64,000 nt of DNA from contig NC_081543.1 of the NCBI RefSeq assembly GCF_901000735.1, forward strand, positions 8,291,921-8,355,920, in the 5' to 3' direction. Numbering within the stretch: the stretch's first letter is position 1; the number at the start of each line of letters is the position of its first letter. Made by a program: the position numbers and the translations under genes. This document shows positions 36,219-47,334 of the stretch, in pieces. The notes beneath the pieces are model-generated. The model did not search any database, was not told where the DNA came from, and worked only from the letters and a program-made list of their open reading frames with translations. The DNA comes from Corylus avellana. Lineage: Eukaryota > Streptophyta > Magnoliopsida > Fagales > Betulaceae.

Positions 36219-37005
36219 TAGGGCTGGCAAAACGGGTAACCGGGTAGACCCGATTAGGACCCGTTAAGACCCGCGACCCGATTACCCGAAACACAAACAC
36301 GACCCGTTTAGCTAAACGGGTTAGTGAGTCTGACACGATTATAACACGGAAAATATCCGGGTAACCCGACACGACCCGCTTAACCTGTTTAGCATAACCA
36401 GGTCATATCGGGTAGACACGACCCGACACGATTAGTGCGCTAAACAGGTAACACGGCCCGACCTGACACCGTTTAAAAAAAAAAAAAACCATTAATCAAA
36501 TTTGGAAAAAAATAATTTAATAAAGGGATCTATTGGGCAAAAGGACTAGTCAAATTTATCCTAACCGTCCAAGAACAATAAAAAGTTTTAAAAGAGAATG
36601 TTTTAATATATAAATAATGATTTAAAATAGAATGTTTTAATATATAGACCCACATAGATAAAGTAATAGAAAAACAAGGAATAGGCCAGTGAAGTGAAGC
36701 CGTGAGTGAGTCAGTAAGTGTTAGGGTTAACTTAGTTAGAACTTAGACATATGTTTTTTTTAAAAAAAAAAAAAAAAATTAAATGGGTATAGCGGGTCAC
36801 CCGAGACCCGCCAGACCCGACTGACCCATTTATTAAACGTGTCTGGCAGGTCGACTCGTGGACCCGTCGGGTCGACCCGCCAGACACGAATTTAATCATG
36901 TCTTAATCGGGTAGACCCGATTAAGACCCGAACCCGATAAGCCCAAAGCCAATACCTGTGAACTTCGTATCGGGTTTGCGGGTTGTGTCAAAATTGCCAG
37001 CCCTA
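36219..37005. mobile_element. hAT-like non-autonomous element rich in CGGGT/ACCCG
   Basis: Terminal inverted repeats TAGGGCTGGCAA and TTGCCAGCCCTA. The flanking 8-mers GGATAGAA and GAACAGAA match at 6 of 8 positions, consistent with an aged hAT target-site duplication. The subterminal regions are packed with GACCCG/CGGGTC words on both sides. No transposase. Confidence 0.75.
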
Positions 37006-37013
37006 GAACAGAA

Positions 37014-37700
37014 GTATAGGGCTAAGACCTCTTTTAGAACTTTCTCAACCAAATCAGTGTGGTAGTCTATTGAAGCCACAAGGCCCGCCCAATGACATTG
37101 CTTAGTATGGCATAGGAAAGTTATCCCTAGCTAACCCTTTAATAAACAAATAAGAATTTTTTTTTTGATAAAAACAAAACATAATCGAATAATTCAATCT
37201 TGTAAGTGCTGAAGTAGATGAAAGATGTGATACTTTCCTGTAGCATTGTAAAGCATGTTGACAATGTAGAAATAATATTACATCTATGTAGAAAAATGAA
37301 GAATATTGAAACTATGATTGTGTTGGAATTTATTTTGAAGCTTGAACTCAAATTATTCTTTGAAGGGAAAACATAGGGTTTTGTATTAAAGTGTTGCTGA
37401 CTTTGAAAATGCTTCATATGTTAGACAACATTTATTGTATCTCTTATATTTTATATAATTATAATGTATACATGAATTTACTTTAAATGAATCGATTATA
37501 CTTTTATCTATGATACTATATGATAGACATACATATAGATCAAAGAATAATGCTAGAAGTCTTTCTCATATCTTTTTTGTATTACTCTAAAATTGATGTA
37601 GCTTTTAAAATCTTCATATCTCTCTTTATCCCAACTCCAATGCTGATTTTAAAATTACATCTCGTATCCAAATCCAATGCATAAAATCAAAAATTGAATT
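37014..37700. other. Intergenic, no gene recognised
   Basis: AT-rich DNA without a supported feature. The 92-residue minus-strand frame at 37139-37417 has no domain. Confidence 0.4.
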
Positions 37701-37789
37701 GGGCCCAATTTCATAATGATGGATTTAAAATCAAAGTTGAATTCAAATACAAAACATAGATTTGTTATTAAACAAAATTGGATGGTAAG

Positions 37790-38070
37790 AACTGCACCAA
37801 TCACCATCGAAGACATTGAAACCAACACTTTTCCTATTCATGCATCTTCACCATCAAGATTCAAGAACCTTAGATCCCTCTGGAATATAAAGGGGAATCC
37901 TTTAATTGTGCAACTATGGGATGCCCTGGAGCCACATTAAAAGAAATCAACTCTTCCACTCCAAACTCCAAAGCCCCATTCTGGATACAAATACACAGCC
38001 TCTCTCCAGCTCCCATGCCTACAGTACAGGCCTTGGTGCCCAACAGTCGTTTAATGAGTAAATGGTGTTG
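37790..38070 (+). pseudogene. LINE ORF1 (DUF4283) fragment
   Basis: Plus-strand frames carry NIKGNPLIVQLWD (37890-37930) and, after a frameshift, ATLKEINSSTPNSKAPFWIQ (37928-37987). These are the conserved core of LINE ORF1 DUF4283 domains and parallel SPFWIQVHDMPL in the LINE at 35038-35556. The fragment is unrelated in position and orientation to that element. Confidence 0.55.
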
Positions 38071-38079
38071 GGTTGACCC

Positions 38080-38520
38080 AAACATGACACATTCTACTCT
38101 TTTCGACTTGTTTATTATAAATTGATTAAATTGAACTAAATACTTGATATGGCATGATTAGCACAATTTTATATCTTTTAATTAGAAATTATATCAATTA
38201 TAAACATAAACAACTACTTCATGACAACCAATTTAATAATTGATATCCATTACCTAATCAAAATATTATTATAGTTCAATAAAGTTCATCTAAATAAATA
38301 AACACATAGTAATAATGAAAATAATTTTACATTCCAACAAAAGACGTGATAAAATATCCTCACTGAGCATCAACAATAATCATTAACAAATGGATACTAG
38401 ATATATTTGAAAGGTAATTTAAATTTATAAGGGTTATGTGGGTTAAGTAGGTTGACTTGAGATTAACCCGTTTATTAGTAGTGTCAAGTTGGTTAGACCC
38501 GGTTTGACCCAAATCTCGTT
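38080..38520. repeat. Degenerate repeat with GGGTTGACCC-type motifs
   Basis: GGGTTGACCCAAACATGACAC near 38070 and GTTAGACCCGGTTTGACCC near 38495 resemble the ends of the CGGGT-rich element at 36219, heavily decayed. Confidence 0.4.
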
Positions 38521-39185
38521 ACATTAAACTCTAATTTGTTAATTTTGTATTTATTAATATCAAATTTATGAATTTTGTAAAAAATTATCATCGCCACCCT
38601 TCATTTCTTCAACCTCAACCCAACATCTTACAACATTTGTGGCATAAAACTTAGATAGCTCACTTCTTCATTCAACTTACTTTTCAACAATTACACAAAT
38701 CCAAGAACTTGAGGAAGAGGAAAAATCCAATCCCCAGGTTGTAGTTCATCAAACCTTGTTGTCCCTGTCACAAAAGACAAATTGTTTGATATTCACATTG
38801 TTGACCATACAAAACGATGAACCGATGAAAACCAACCACTTCGACACATCCATGCTTTCTCTATATATCTCACTTAAACCCTCCGATCCTCTTTCATTGA
38901 ATCCCCTCAAATAACTACCCACTTAACAGTAGAAGAACAAAAATAATTTGGATTCGATTTCTTATTTTGGTTTTTAAATATGACTTTTAACTTTTTCAAG
39001 TTTTTTTTTTCTTTTTCTCTTTTTTATTTTTTTATTTTTTTTCCACTTTTTCATCCAAAATTGTCTAAAACTGATAGTGTCATGTAAGCAGTTTTTACCA
39101 CCTCGGTTGAAAGAAAAAATTATTTTATTAAAAAATTAAAATATGATAAAAAAGACCCAAAAAAAAAATAAAACAAAAACAAAAA
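38521..39185. other. Intergenic, no gene recognised
   Basis: Mixed AT-rich sequence; T and A tracts at 39000-39050 and 39120-39190 border the next GC-rich element. Confidence 0.4.
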
Positions 39186-39189
39186 TAAA

Positions 39190-39640
39190 AAAGAACGACA
39201 AGACATGACCTTCGCTCCCACAAGAGGGGCAGACCACCTCAAATGGACGGGTGGCTTGCATGTCCATCGGCAACAGAAGGAGTGGCTCAGACGGCCACTC
39301 CAAATAGTGAAGGTGGTCCCGGGGGCTATCCTAAACTAAAAGGTGACTCGTGCAACTACCCCTAACTAAGGGGTAGCTAGTGCAGCAACACCCAACTAAT
39401 GGGGTGGCTCATGTGGCCACCCTAAGTAGACGCGGTGCATGGAACACCTCTTAATGGATGAGTGGCTCATGTAGCCAACCTAAAAGAAGGAATGGTGTTG
39501 CGAACTACCTTTGTTTGCTTTGTGTGGCCATACAAGCCACCCATTTATTAGGGGTGGTCGAGCGAGCCACCCTCTCTGCTTGGGGTGACTGTGAAAGCTA
39601 TGTAATGCCTTCAAAATTAATTAACTATTTAACTAGGAAT
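39190..39640. repeat. Degenerate GGTGGC/GCCACC element
   Basis: Repeated words such as GGTGGCT, GTGGCCAC and GCCACCC in both orientations inside AT-rich arms, as in the non-autonomous element at 27243-28052 but more diverged. Not coding. Confidence 0.5.
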
Positions 39641-39879
39641 GTCACTCATAACGCCCCAAATTAATTAACAGGTAACTAACTTGAAGTGCCACCTTTACTA
39701 CTAATATCATAATAAATGCACAAAAATGTGTAATACCGATTTGAGCTACAAAGCTATTTACCTTGGTGGTATTTTTTTTTTCGTCATCATTACAAAACTA
39801 GAGTCCCCCAAAATACAATAAGATATGGATTACATTACTCTAGCAAGAAAACAATAGTACACAAAAATAGACAATAAAA

Positions 39880-40980
39880 ATGTCTCTATACGTAATACCC
39901 CAAAAATTAACATAATTAATTAATTCAACCGCGAGATTTAAAAATAAAAAGAGAAATGATTCACGTCAATATTTTTTTCATCTCGTCCTACAAATTTAAT
40001 AAATCAATCTTTAGATCTGTGGACTAATGTGAACTTCATACAAATTTAATAGTGGATTCATCCATTCACTATATAAATGGTTAAAAGATGGTTAAAAAAT
40101 GAATGAATTATATCATTTATCAAATAAAAACCCTTAATTCTAAATATCATATAAAATGATTTTGATGAAATGCTATAAATTGAATTTCCTTAAAAACCTT
40201 TGACACTTTGCATTTCTCCATTTGCGAACGTTTGACATCCCACTCGAACGATTGAGACCCTCTTTACCCAAACGTTCGACATCCCACTCGAACGATTGAG
40301 ATCCTCTTTACCTAAACATTCGACGCGTCTCCTAAACGTTCGATATTGTTCGAGAACAATTTTATCTTTTTAGCCACCTCAACCCTTTGAGCATGTAAAG
40401 GCCCCTATAAAGTAATTTGTACGCCCAAAAACCCTAGTTTCACCATTTCGGCTCACCAAGAATCTTAGAGGAGAGAAATAGAAAGATAGGTCCTAGAGAG
40501 AGAAATGTGATTCTTCAAGAAGGTAACCCATAAACCTCAATCTTGTATTGACGTAATGTTAACATGTTTTTGTTGATTTTAATCTACTAATATTGTTACT
40601 TAACATACATCATTTGTGTTTCAGGACATCTAAGTACATAAGTTAAGGTTTTATGGTAAAGCATGCATAAGTTAACTATATTTTCAAAAAGAACTAAACT
40701 TGCTCGCACTCTTCGTGTTATATCACGTTCTTATGCATTTTTAGGATTATTAGGAGTCTTGGTTGAGTTAAGTAATGGGTTTAAGAGGTAGTTTTGGGTT
40801 TTTCCATGCATTTTGACACTCATCGAACATTCAACTGTTATGTTGAACATTCGATTCTTGTTGATCGAACGATCAACCTCGATATTGAACATTCGATAAA
40901 GGTTATAATCTACAAGATTATGATTTTATTATGTAATTAGAGTTTTTCATGCCCAATTACATAACACCCCCAATATTGGA
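39880..40980. repeat. LTR-like block with CGAACGTT motif clusters
   Basis: Two clusters of CGAACGTTCGAC-like motifs (40225-40350 and 40818-40895) surround a leader-like part with a CCCCTATAAAG TATA-like box (about 40411). The arrangement resembles 12355-13460. No protease, RT or integrase frame is present. Confidence 0.4.
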
Positions 40981-41796
40981 TTGATTAAATTCAACCCATC
41001 TTGCAATGGTTCTTGGCAGTACCTTCAGTTCAATTAACTAGTAAATAACTAGTGGTATCCCTCATTAATCGATACAGAGAAAAAATATGCGAAAAACGGA
41101 AATACGTGATCTGAGATTGCTACAATTATAAATATCCACAAGTATCATTAATTACATACTTAAAGCCTCTAATGATATTCTAAATATAATAAGATCTGAT
41201 AATGTGAGACATTTGCTTGCCGTCTTCATCTTAGTAAACTTTCTCACTTTATACAACGACCTGCTAAACTGCAAATATATGTGTAAGTCCATGACTTAGT
41301 AAGCAAATATTATAGTTGAGCATGCAATGAGCCCATAAGTGATGGTTTATATTTTGAAATAGTAAACATGGATTTTCACAAATACAACATGCATTGTCTC
41401 CATTATTATGACACAAAAATGTAGTTTATTTTAAGGAAGTTTGGGCATAACTTCGGTAATAGCTACCGATATTTTGATGCATAGAAATCATGCTATATAG
41501 ATATATAGTAAATCATAACTATCCTCCATATGATCTTTCAAATCCCTTAACTCCATATGGTCTATTCAATCACTAATATATTTATTGCTATCTCCTTTTA
41601 TTTACAAGTAGGACTAACTCAAAGGTTCATAGATGTGAAAATCATATAGCACACTTGGTAGTTAAATGAGCTGCTTTCCCGAGATGTGTTTAGAAGCGTT
41701 CTCAAAAACTCTTCTCGCCTCATTTCCGTTAGCATTATAAGTGATAAAGACACCCTCTAACCCTTTTTCCCTTATATTGTATGGCTTAGAAAAAAA

Positions 41797-42739
41797 GAAG
41801 AAGGAAAAACTATACTTATACCCCTCAGACTATCTCGCAATTTGCCATGTCCCCCTTCTTCCCCAACTTCAATTTTTTGCAATTCTACCCCATAATTTGC
41901 AATGTCCCTCCATTGTTAGAAATTTTCATTAATTTTGACAGCAAGCGCATCACATGAGCCACATGTGATGTAAAATGTCCATTATACCCTATAAAATTTG
42001 TAGAATTCAACTATACCCCTTAGATTTTTTTTAAAAATATTAATAAAAAAAGAGGTAACTTCACTTTAGATCCCTAAATTATCAAGTAATTTGAGAAGCC
42101 TCCCTAAAAAAAAAAAACTTCAAAACCTCTCAATTTGGACCCCTAAACTTTCAATTGCAATCAATTTGAATCCCTTAGTCAGATTTTAAATGTTAAAAGT
42201 GAGACAATGACGTTTATATCCCTGATTTTTTTATAAAATTCTAAATTTACCCTTAATTCCAAATTAAAAAAAAATAAAGTTAAAAAAATTAAGGATATTT
42301 TGGTCTTTTTAGGGGTAAATCAAGGAAGTTAATGGCTAAATCTGACGAATGGGGTTTAAATTGATTGTAATTGAAAGTTAAGAGTTCAAATTGAGAGGTT
42401 TTGAAATTTGGAGGACTTCTTAAATTGCGTGATAATTCAGGGATTTAAAGTGAAATTACCTTTAAAAAAAACTTCACTTGGAAGTTGCCCACATCCAACT
42501 ATGGGAGGTTATTTTTTATTTTTTATTTTTGGTTTTATCATAAGCAGGGAATTCTTGTAATTTTTGGTCACGTGAAACACACATTTTTATATTAAGATTC
42601 AACAGAAAATCTAAATAAAGTGAAGAACATCGCAAATTGTGTGATAGTGCAAAAGATTGACGTAGTACATTACAAAAATCAAGAGTTTAAGATAATATTG
42701 TGAATTATTTGGTCATATGAGAGGTAGGTGTAGTTTTAA
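41797..42739. mobile_element. Outer MITE interrupted by a nested MITE
   Basis: The left end AAAAACTATACTTATACCCCTCA and the right end ATGAGAGGTAGGTGTAGTTTT are imperfect inverted repeats. The text is interrupted at 42053-42461 by another element. No coding. Confidence 0.5.
42053..42461. mobile_element. Nested fold-back MITE
   Basis: AGGTAACTTCACTTTAGATCC at the left is answered by TAAAGTGAAATTACCT at the right. The inverted similarity extends about 130 bp inward (AATTATCAAGTAATTTGAGAAG against its inverse). The target duplication is unclear. Confidence 0.7.
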
Positions 42740-43183
42740 AAAAAAGGGCAGTAAATTGTCCATGTAAGTTAATCAGTTCACTAGTGCAGCAGGGGTCTAT
42801 AGGCTATAGCCTAGGGTGGGAGAAGTACCCCCAAAATGTTTACAAATTTACTCAAAATACACCAATTTTATAAATTTGTCCTCCAAAATGATATTTTTGT
42901 CCCTCAAAATAACATTTGTGTCCCCCAAAATAATATTTGTCACATTTTAATTATTATTTTTTTAAGTTTTGCCCCTTCTTTCAACTTCAGAAACCTAAAT
43001 ATCCCATTCATTTACTTTCCTTCCATATTTTAGTTCACTTCTAACCAAAAACTCAATTTAATTTAGAACTCTGATCGAATATGTGAAATGAAAAGTTAAA
43101 AGGGTTGGGTTCTTTGAGTGGGTTCTAACCAACAATCAGTTGTCATTGTTTAGCTCGACCAAAGATCGTGTTTAGTTTATTTT

Positions 43184-43758
43184 AGGGGTGTTTAAATGGT
43201 TATAACCGTCGGTTATTGGCTATAACTGCACGGTTATAACTGCTTTTTTTTTTTTAAATGGACTTTTAAGCTTTTTAAGTGTTTTGAGCCTTTAATTTGC
43301 TATTTTTTGGTCTTATTTTAAGGATTTAAGGCCAAAATGCTCCAAAAAAGATGAAAAAAAAAAAAACATGGCCAAAGAAATTCTAGCCCAAAAACATAGC
43401 TAAGAAAACATAGCTCAAAATCATTAATCCAAATTCAAATGAAAAAATTAAAAAGACAAATCTCAAATCTAGATACATATTACAAAATACGAACCAAATG
43501 GAAGCAAAGCAAATATAAATATAATAAATATTTATATTTATTAATATATATTTTATATTATTATATATAAATAAAGGCGGTTATCAGTTATAACCGCCTT
43601 TCTCTATCCCTAAAACTGCTAACGGCAACCGTCCTAGTTAGTTAGCGGTTTTTAATAACCGACTATCAAATTGATTAACGGTTATCAGTTATCGGTTTGC
43701 GATTATAATCGGCTATTGGTTAGTAGGTTGGTTATAACCGACCCGCTTGAACACCCCT
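43184..43758. mobile_element. 575-bp element with AGGGGTGTT ends
   Basis: The terminal repeats AGGGGTGTT and AACACCCCT are flanked by a perfect 10-bp direct repeat, AGTTTATTTT (43174-43183 and 43759-43768). GGTTATAACCG-type palindromes are concentrated near both ends. Non-coding. A 9-10 bp duplication favours a Mutator-like origin, but hAT is possible. Confidence 0.7.
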
Positions 43759-43776
43759 AGTTTATTTTGCTTGTAA

Positions 43777-44227
43777 GAGCATTCCCAATGGAAGAGCCAA
43801 ATGTTACTTTTATCTAAAATAGCTCTTCAAATGTTTAAAAAAACCCTACATTGGATTAACAAAAAAAAAAAAACGTAAAATAGATATTTGATTGGAAGAG
43901 CTAAAAGAAAAGCTAAATGTAGCAGCACTTTTTAAGGGAGCTATTTTATTTTTCATTGTTTCTCTCACCTGTTTTCGTTTTTTCCCAAATCTTTTTCATA
44001 CTTTTTCTTTGCATGTTCTCTTTTTTCCAAATTTTTTTGCATTTTTCCTCACATGTTCTTTTTTTTTTCCAAAACTTTTCTTACTTTTAATAATATTTTA
44101 ATAGAATAGATAGAAAAATGGCTAATCGGATGTAGAGACATTTAAAAATGGCTTAGTTAAACTAGATAAAAGTGAGTTTTGAAGAGCTATTTTACATAAA
44201 AATATGACTCCTCCATTGAAAATGCTC
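43777..44227. mobile_element. PIF/Harbinger-like MITE, third full copy
   Basis: GAGCATTCCCAATGG start and ...GAAAATGCTC end, with TAA on both sides (43774-43776 and 44228-44230). 451 bp, aligning with 339-787. Confidence 0.8.
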
Positions 44228-44230
44228 TAA

Positions 44231-45010
44231 GACTTCTATACTTTTATTTTATATAAAAAACACACATAATAAAGAGATTATATATATGTTTGTGTGCGCT
44301 TTTTTGTATTTATATAAATTCGCCCATCTCCCTAACAACCCAAAAAAAAAAAAAAAAATTATCCCCACATTACAAATCCTAGTTTTGCCCCGGTGAAGTG
44401 CATCCAGTCATTTATCATGGCGCACATAATTAAGAGTAATTCTACGGTCCAAAGCGTTTTGATACCCTATAACCTGCTCATTCGAATGCATGAAAAAAAA
44501 AAAAAAAAAAACTGTCCACATGTTGGTAATAGTCAACACGCATGAAGTTTGTGTGGCAAACTCACAAACAAAGAGGCCTAAAATAATTCAAGTGGACCTC
44601 CCTCCCTTTTCTGCAAAATAAATTTTCTATGGGCTTAAAAAATAAATAAAAAAATTATTATTATGGGATGAGATTTGTTTCCACGAGCCGTTGTCCATCT
44701 CACCGACAATATTGCGTCAAACCAAATGAGTCCACCACTTGTCCACTTGTCCACTTAAAACTCTCTCTAATGGCCTTCGGTTTTTTCCTTTTTTCCACCA
44801 TTCTCTCCTTCTTTCTCTCCCCACAACAGACAAGTGAGACAACACAACAAAGTTAAAGAAAAAGTAAAACAATTCGTCAAAAAAAAGACGATCATTTCAA
44901 CTAAAGAAAAAGAAAAAGCATCATCAATGGTTCACCTTCACCACCACCGTAGAAAAAACATCCAAACTTCCTCCATCGCTCTCTCTCCCTAACCCCCAAT
45001 CGCCACTCCC
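44231..45010. other. Upstream region of the GT47 gene
   Basis: AT-rich with A tracts at 44342-44357 and 44490-44510. The last 250 bp are C/T-rich, as common in plant 5' UTRs. No separate gene is seen and no TATA box is certain. Confidence 0.4.
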
Positions 45011-46506
45011 ATGGCCTCCACACCCACAATTCTCACCGCCACTATCTTCCTCTTCCTCTTCCTCCTCAAATCGACCATTTCCCAGCCCACCACCACCACG
45101 GACTGCACTGGCCGTTGGATCCACATCAGACGGCTGCCCACGCGGTTCAATCTGGATCTCTTGTTCAACTGCTCCCAATATCCTCTCTTCGACAATTTCT
45201 GCCCCTATCTTCCCAACCACGGCCTCGGCCACAAGACCCATCCTCTCTCCCGCAGCTGGTTCCGCACTGACCCTCTCATGCTCGAGCTCATCTTCCACCG
45301 CCGCATGCTCGAGTACTCTTGCCTCACCGCCGATCCCAATGCCGCCAACGCCGTCTATCTCCCTTACTACGCCGCCATCGACGCCCTCCGTTACCTCTAC
45401 GGCCCCGACGTCAATGCCAGCGCCGACCACGGCCTCGAATTGTTCGATTTTCTCCAATACGACAGCCCCGGCATATGGGCTCGCCGTGAAGGCCACGACC
45501 ATTTCCTGGTAATGGCAAGGCCTTCCTGGGACTTCTCGCAACCTTTGCGCAACGATCCTCCCTCGTGGGGCACTTCCTTCCTCCAACTCCCCGAGTTCTA
45601 CAACGTCACGGCTTTGACGTTGGAGGCCAGAGCTTGGCCTTGGCAGGACCACGCCGTCCCTTACCCGACGTCGTTTCACCCGCCGTCCCTCGCCTTCTTG
45701 GAGTCGTGGATGCGCCGCGTGAGGCGCTCCCGGAGGTCCACCTTTATGCTCTTCGCCGGCGGCGGAGGGATCTCCGCCACGCCGAACATCCGGCGGAGCA
45801 TTAGGAACGAGTGTACCAGTAATGTGACTCAGTATCTTGGTGCGTACGTGAAGCTGTGCGAGGTCGTGGATTGCTCCAATGGGGTGTGTGAGCACGATCC
45901 AATAAGGTATATCTTCAACGAATTTAATCATTAATTTCTAATTTAACATTCATTTAAATTAAATAAAAGATAAATAACCAGACAAAATTTGAATTTTGGA
46001 TTTTTTTTTTTTTTCTCAATATCATATCTCTTCATTGAAAATTAATCATTTAATTTATATTTATATTAAAAAAAAAAAACAGATATATGAAGCCTATGTT
46101 GCAAGCGACCTTTTGCTTGCAACCGCCCGGGGACACACCCACGCGGAGGTCCACTTTTGATAGCCTTCTCGCCGGCTGCATACCGGTCTTCTTCGAGGAA
46201 TTGTCGGCGAAGTTGCAGTACACGTGGCATTTGCCGGAAGAGATATACAGGGAGTTTTCTGTCTTTATACCGAAGGAGGAGGTGGTGTTTAAGGGACTGA
46301 GAATTGTAGAGGTGTTAATGGGTATACCAAGAACAAGAGTTAGGAGGATGAGAGAGAAAGTGATAGAGTTAATGCCGAGGGTTATGTACAGGAGGCATGG
46401 GAGTTCCTTCAATTTCAGGGCAACCAAAGATGCATTTGACATTGCAATTGAGGCTACCTTACACAGGATTAAATCTAGGTTTGAAGAAGAAGTGGCATTT
46501 GAGTAA
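45011..46506 (+). CDS. GT19: GT47 exostosin-type glycosyltransferase, xyloglucan galactosyltransferase GT19-like (2 exons)
   Basis: Exons 45011-45906 and 46083-46506 (AAG|GT...AG, phase 2) give 439 residues. The N-terminus has a hydrophobic signal-anchor (about residues 6-20), expected for a Golgi type II protein. The GT47 domain fills the rest: FDNFCPYLPNHGLG near 60, FFHRR-type FHRRMLEY near 97, DHFLVMARPSWDF (about 163-175) and the diagnostic GDTPTRRSTFDSLLAGCIPV (315-334), which closely matches plant MUR3-family enzymes. These enzymes add galactose (or related sugars) to xyloglucan side chains in the Golgi. The second exon completes the frame without a break, so the gene looks intact. The GT19 subgroup is inferred from overall similarity and from linkage to INP1; substrate is not shown by sequence. 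Confidence 0.85.
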
Positions 46507-47334
46507 CTTATTTATTTATTTATTTTTAATTTCCTTTTACTTCACAATAGTTCATTGCACAAGTGCAAGGAAGATTATATTAGATTCTTTTGTATCTCAA
46601 TTTTGTAATTTGAAGTTGTTTGGTTAAGTAGAAGAGAACATATTTATAGATCATCAAGTAAAAACAAAAGCTGTTTCACCAACATATTGGGAATTAGATC
46701 TTCTTCGACCGATAATATCCAGTTAGTTATATTTGGAAGGGTACTATTGTCTTTTCATTTTTTGAGAAAACAAACAATATAACTAACTAGATATTATTCA
46801 GTTCAAATGAAATGGAGAGAATCATAATTCAACATATTGACACCCATTCATGACCATGCCAATCTTTTTACTCGGCCGCTTGGAAATTGTATTAGAAGGA
46901 AGAGCTTTTTGAGAAAGTTTAATTTTTAAGCTTTTTACAAAAGTGAATTTTTGATCCTTTTTAGAGTAAAAAGTCAACAAAATACTTTTAAACTTTTTAC
47001 TAAACAAATCCGTGTTTTTTTTTTTTTTTTTTTTTATTGGGTTGCACAACTTTTTAGGTATTAAAAGTAAATAACGCATTCACAACCAAGGCTATGGGAG
47101 ATATAAAAACAAGTACATTAATGGACTGTCGAAAAGAATAAAATTTATTGAGTTTGCAAAAGCTAAAACGTATCAAAAGCCAAACAAACAAAAAGGGGCT
47201 TATGGAGAATATGCCTGCTTTTTTTTTTGGGGAAAGTAAATGGAGAGCAGCACATAAGGAATTGGAGAACTACACCTCATACTCAAAATATTTTCTCTTG
47301 TGTTAGTAGGGTGATTGGGCTGGAAAATGGAGGT
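46507..47334. other. Region between the convergent GT47 and KAS III genes
   Basis: Holds the 3' ends of both genes. A fold-back pair (ATATCCAGTTAGTTATATT at about 46707 and its inverse near 46780) suggests a tiny MITE of about 110 bp. A T tract lies at 47016-47036. No gene. Confidence 0.5.
46703..46805. mobile_element. Small fold-back MITE
   Basis: The inverted arms of about 28 bp are nearly complementary around a 45-bp centre. No coding; class unknown. Confidence 0.45.

Noticed and set aside
44924..45931. 335-codon minus-strand frame
   Set aside because: It is the antisense shadow of exon 1 of the GT47 gene, caused by GC-rich codon use; no domain.
45907..45934. GT47 protein ending in the first exon's own stop codon
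   Set aside because: A GT donor at 45907 joins exactly in phase to an exon with the conserved GDTPTRRSTFDS block, so the protein is spliced.
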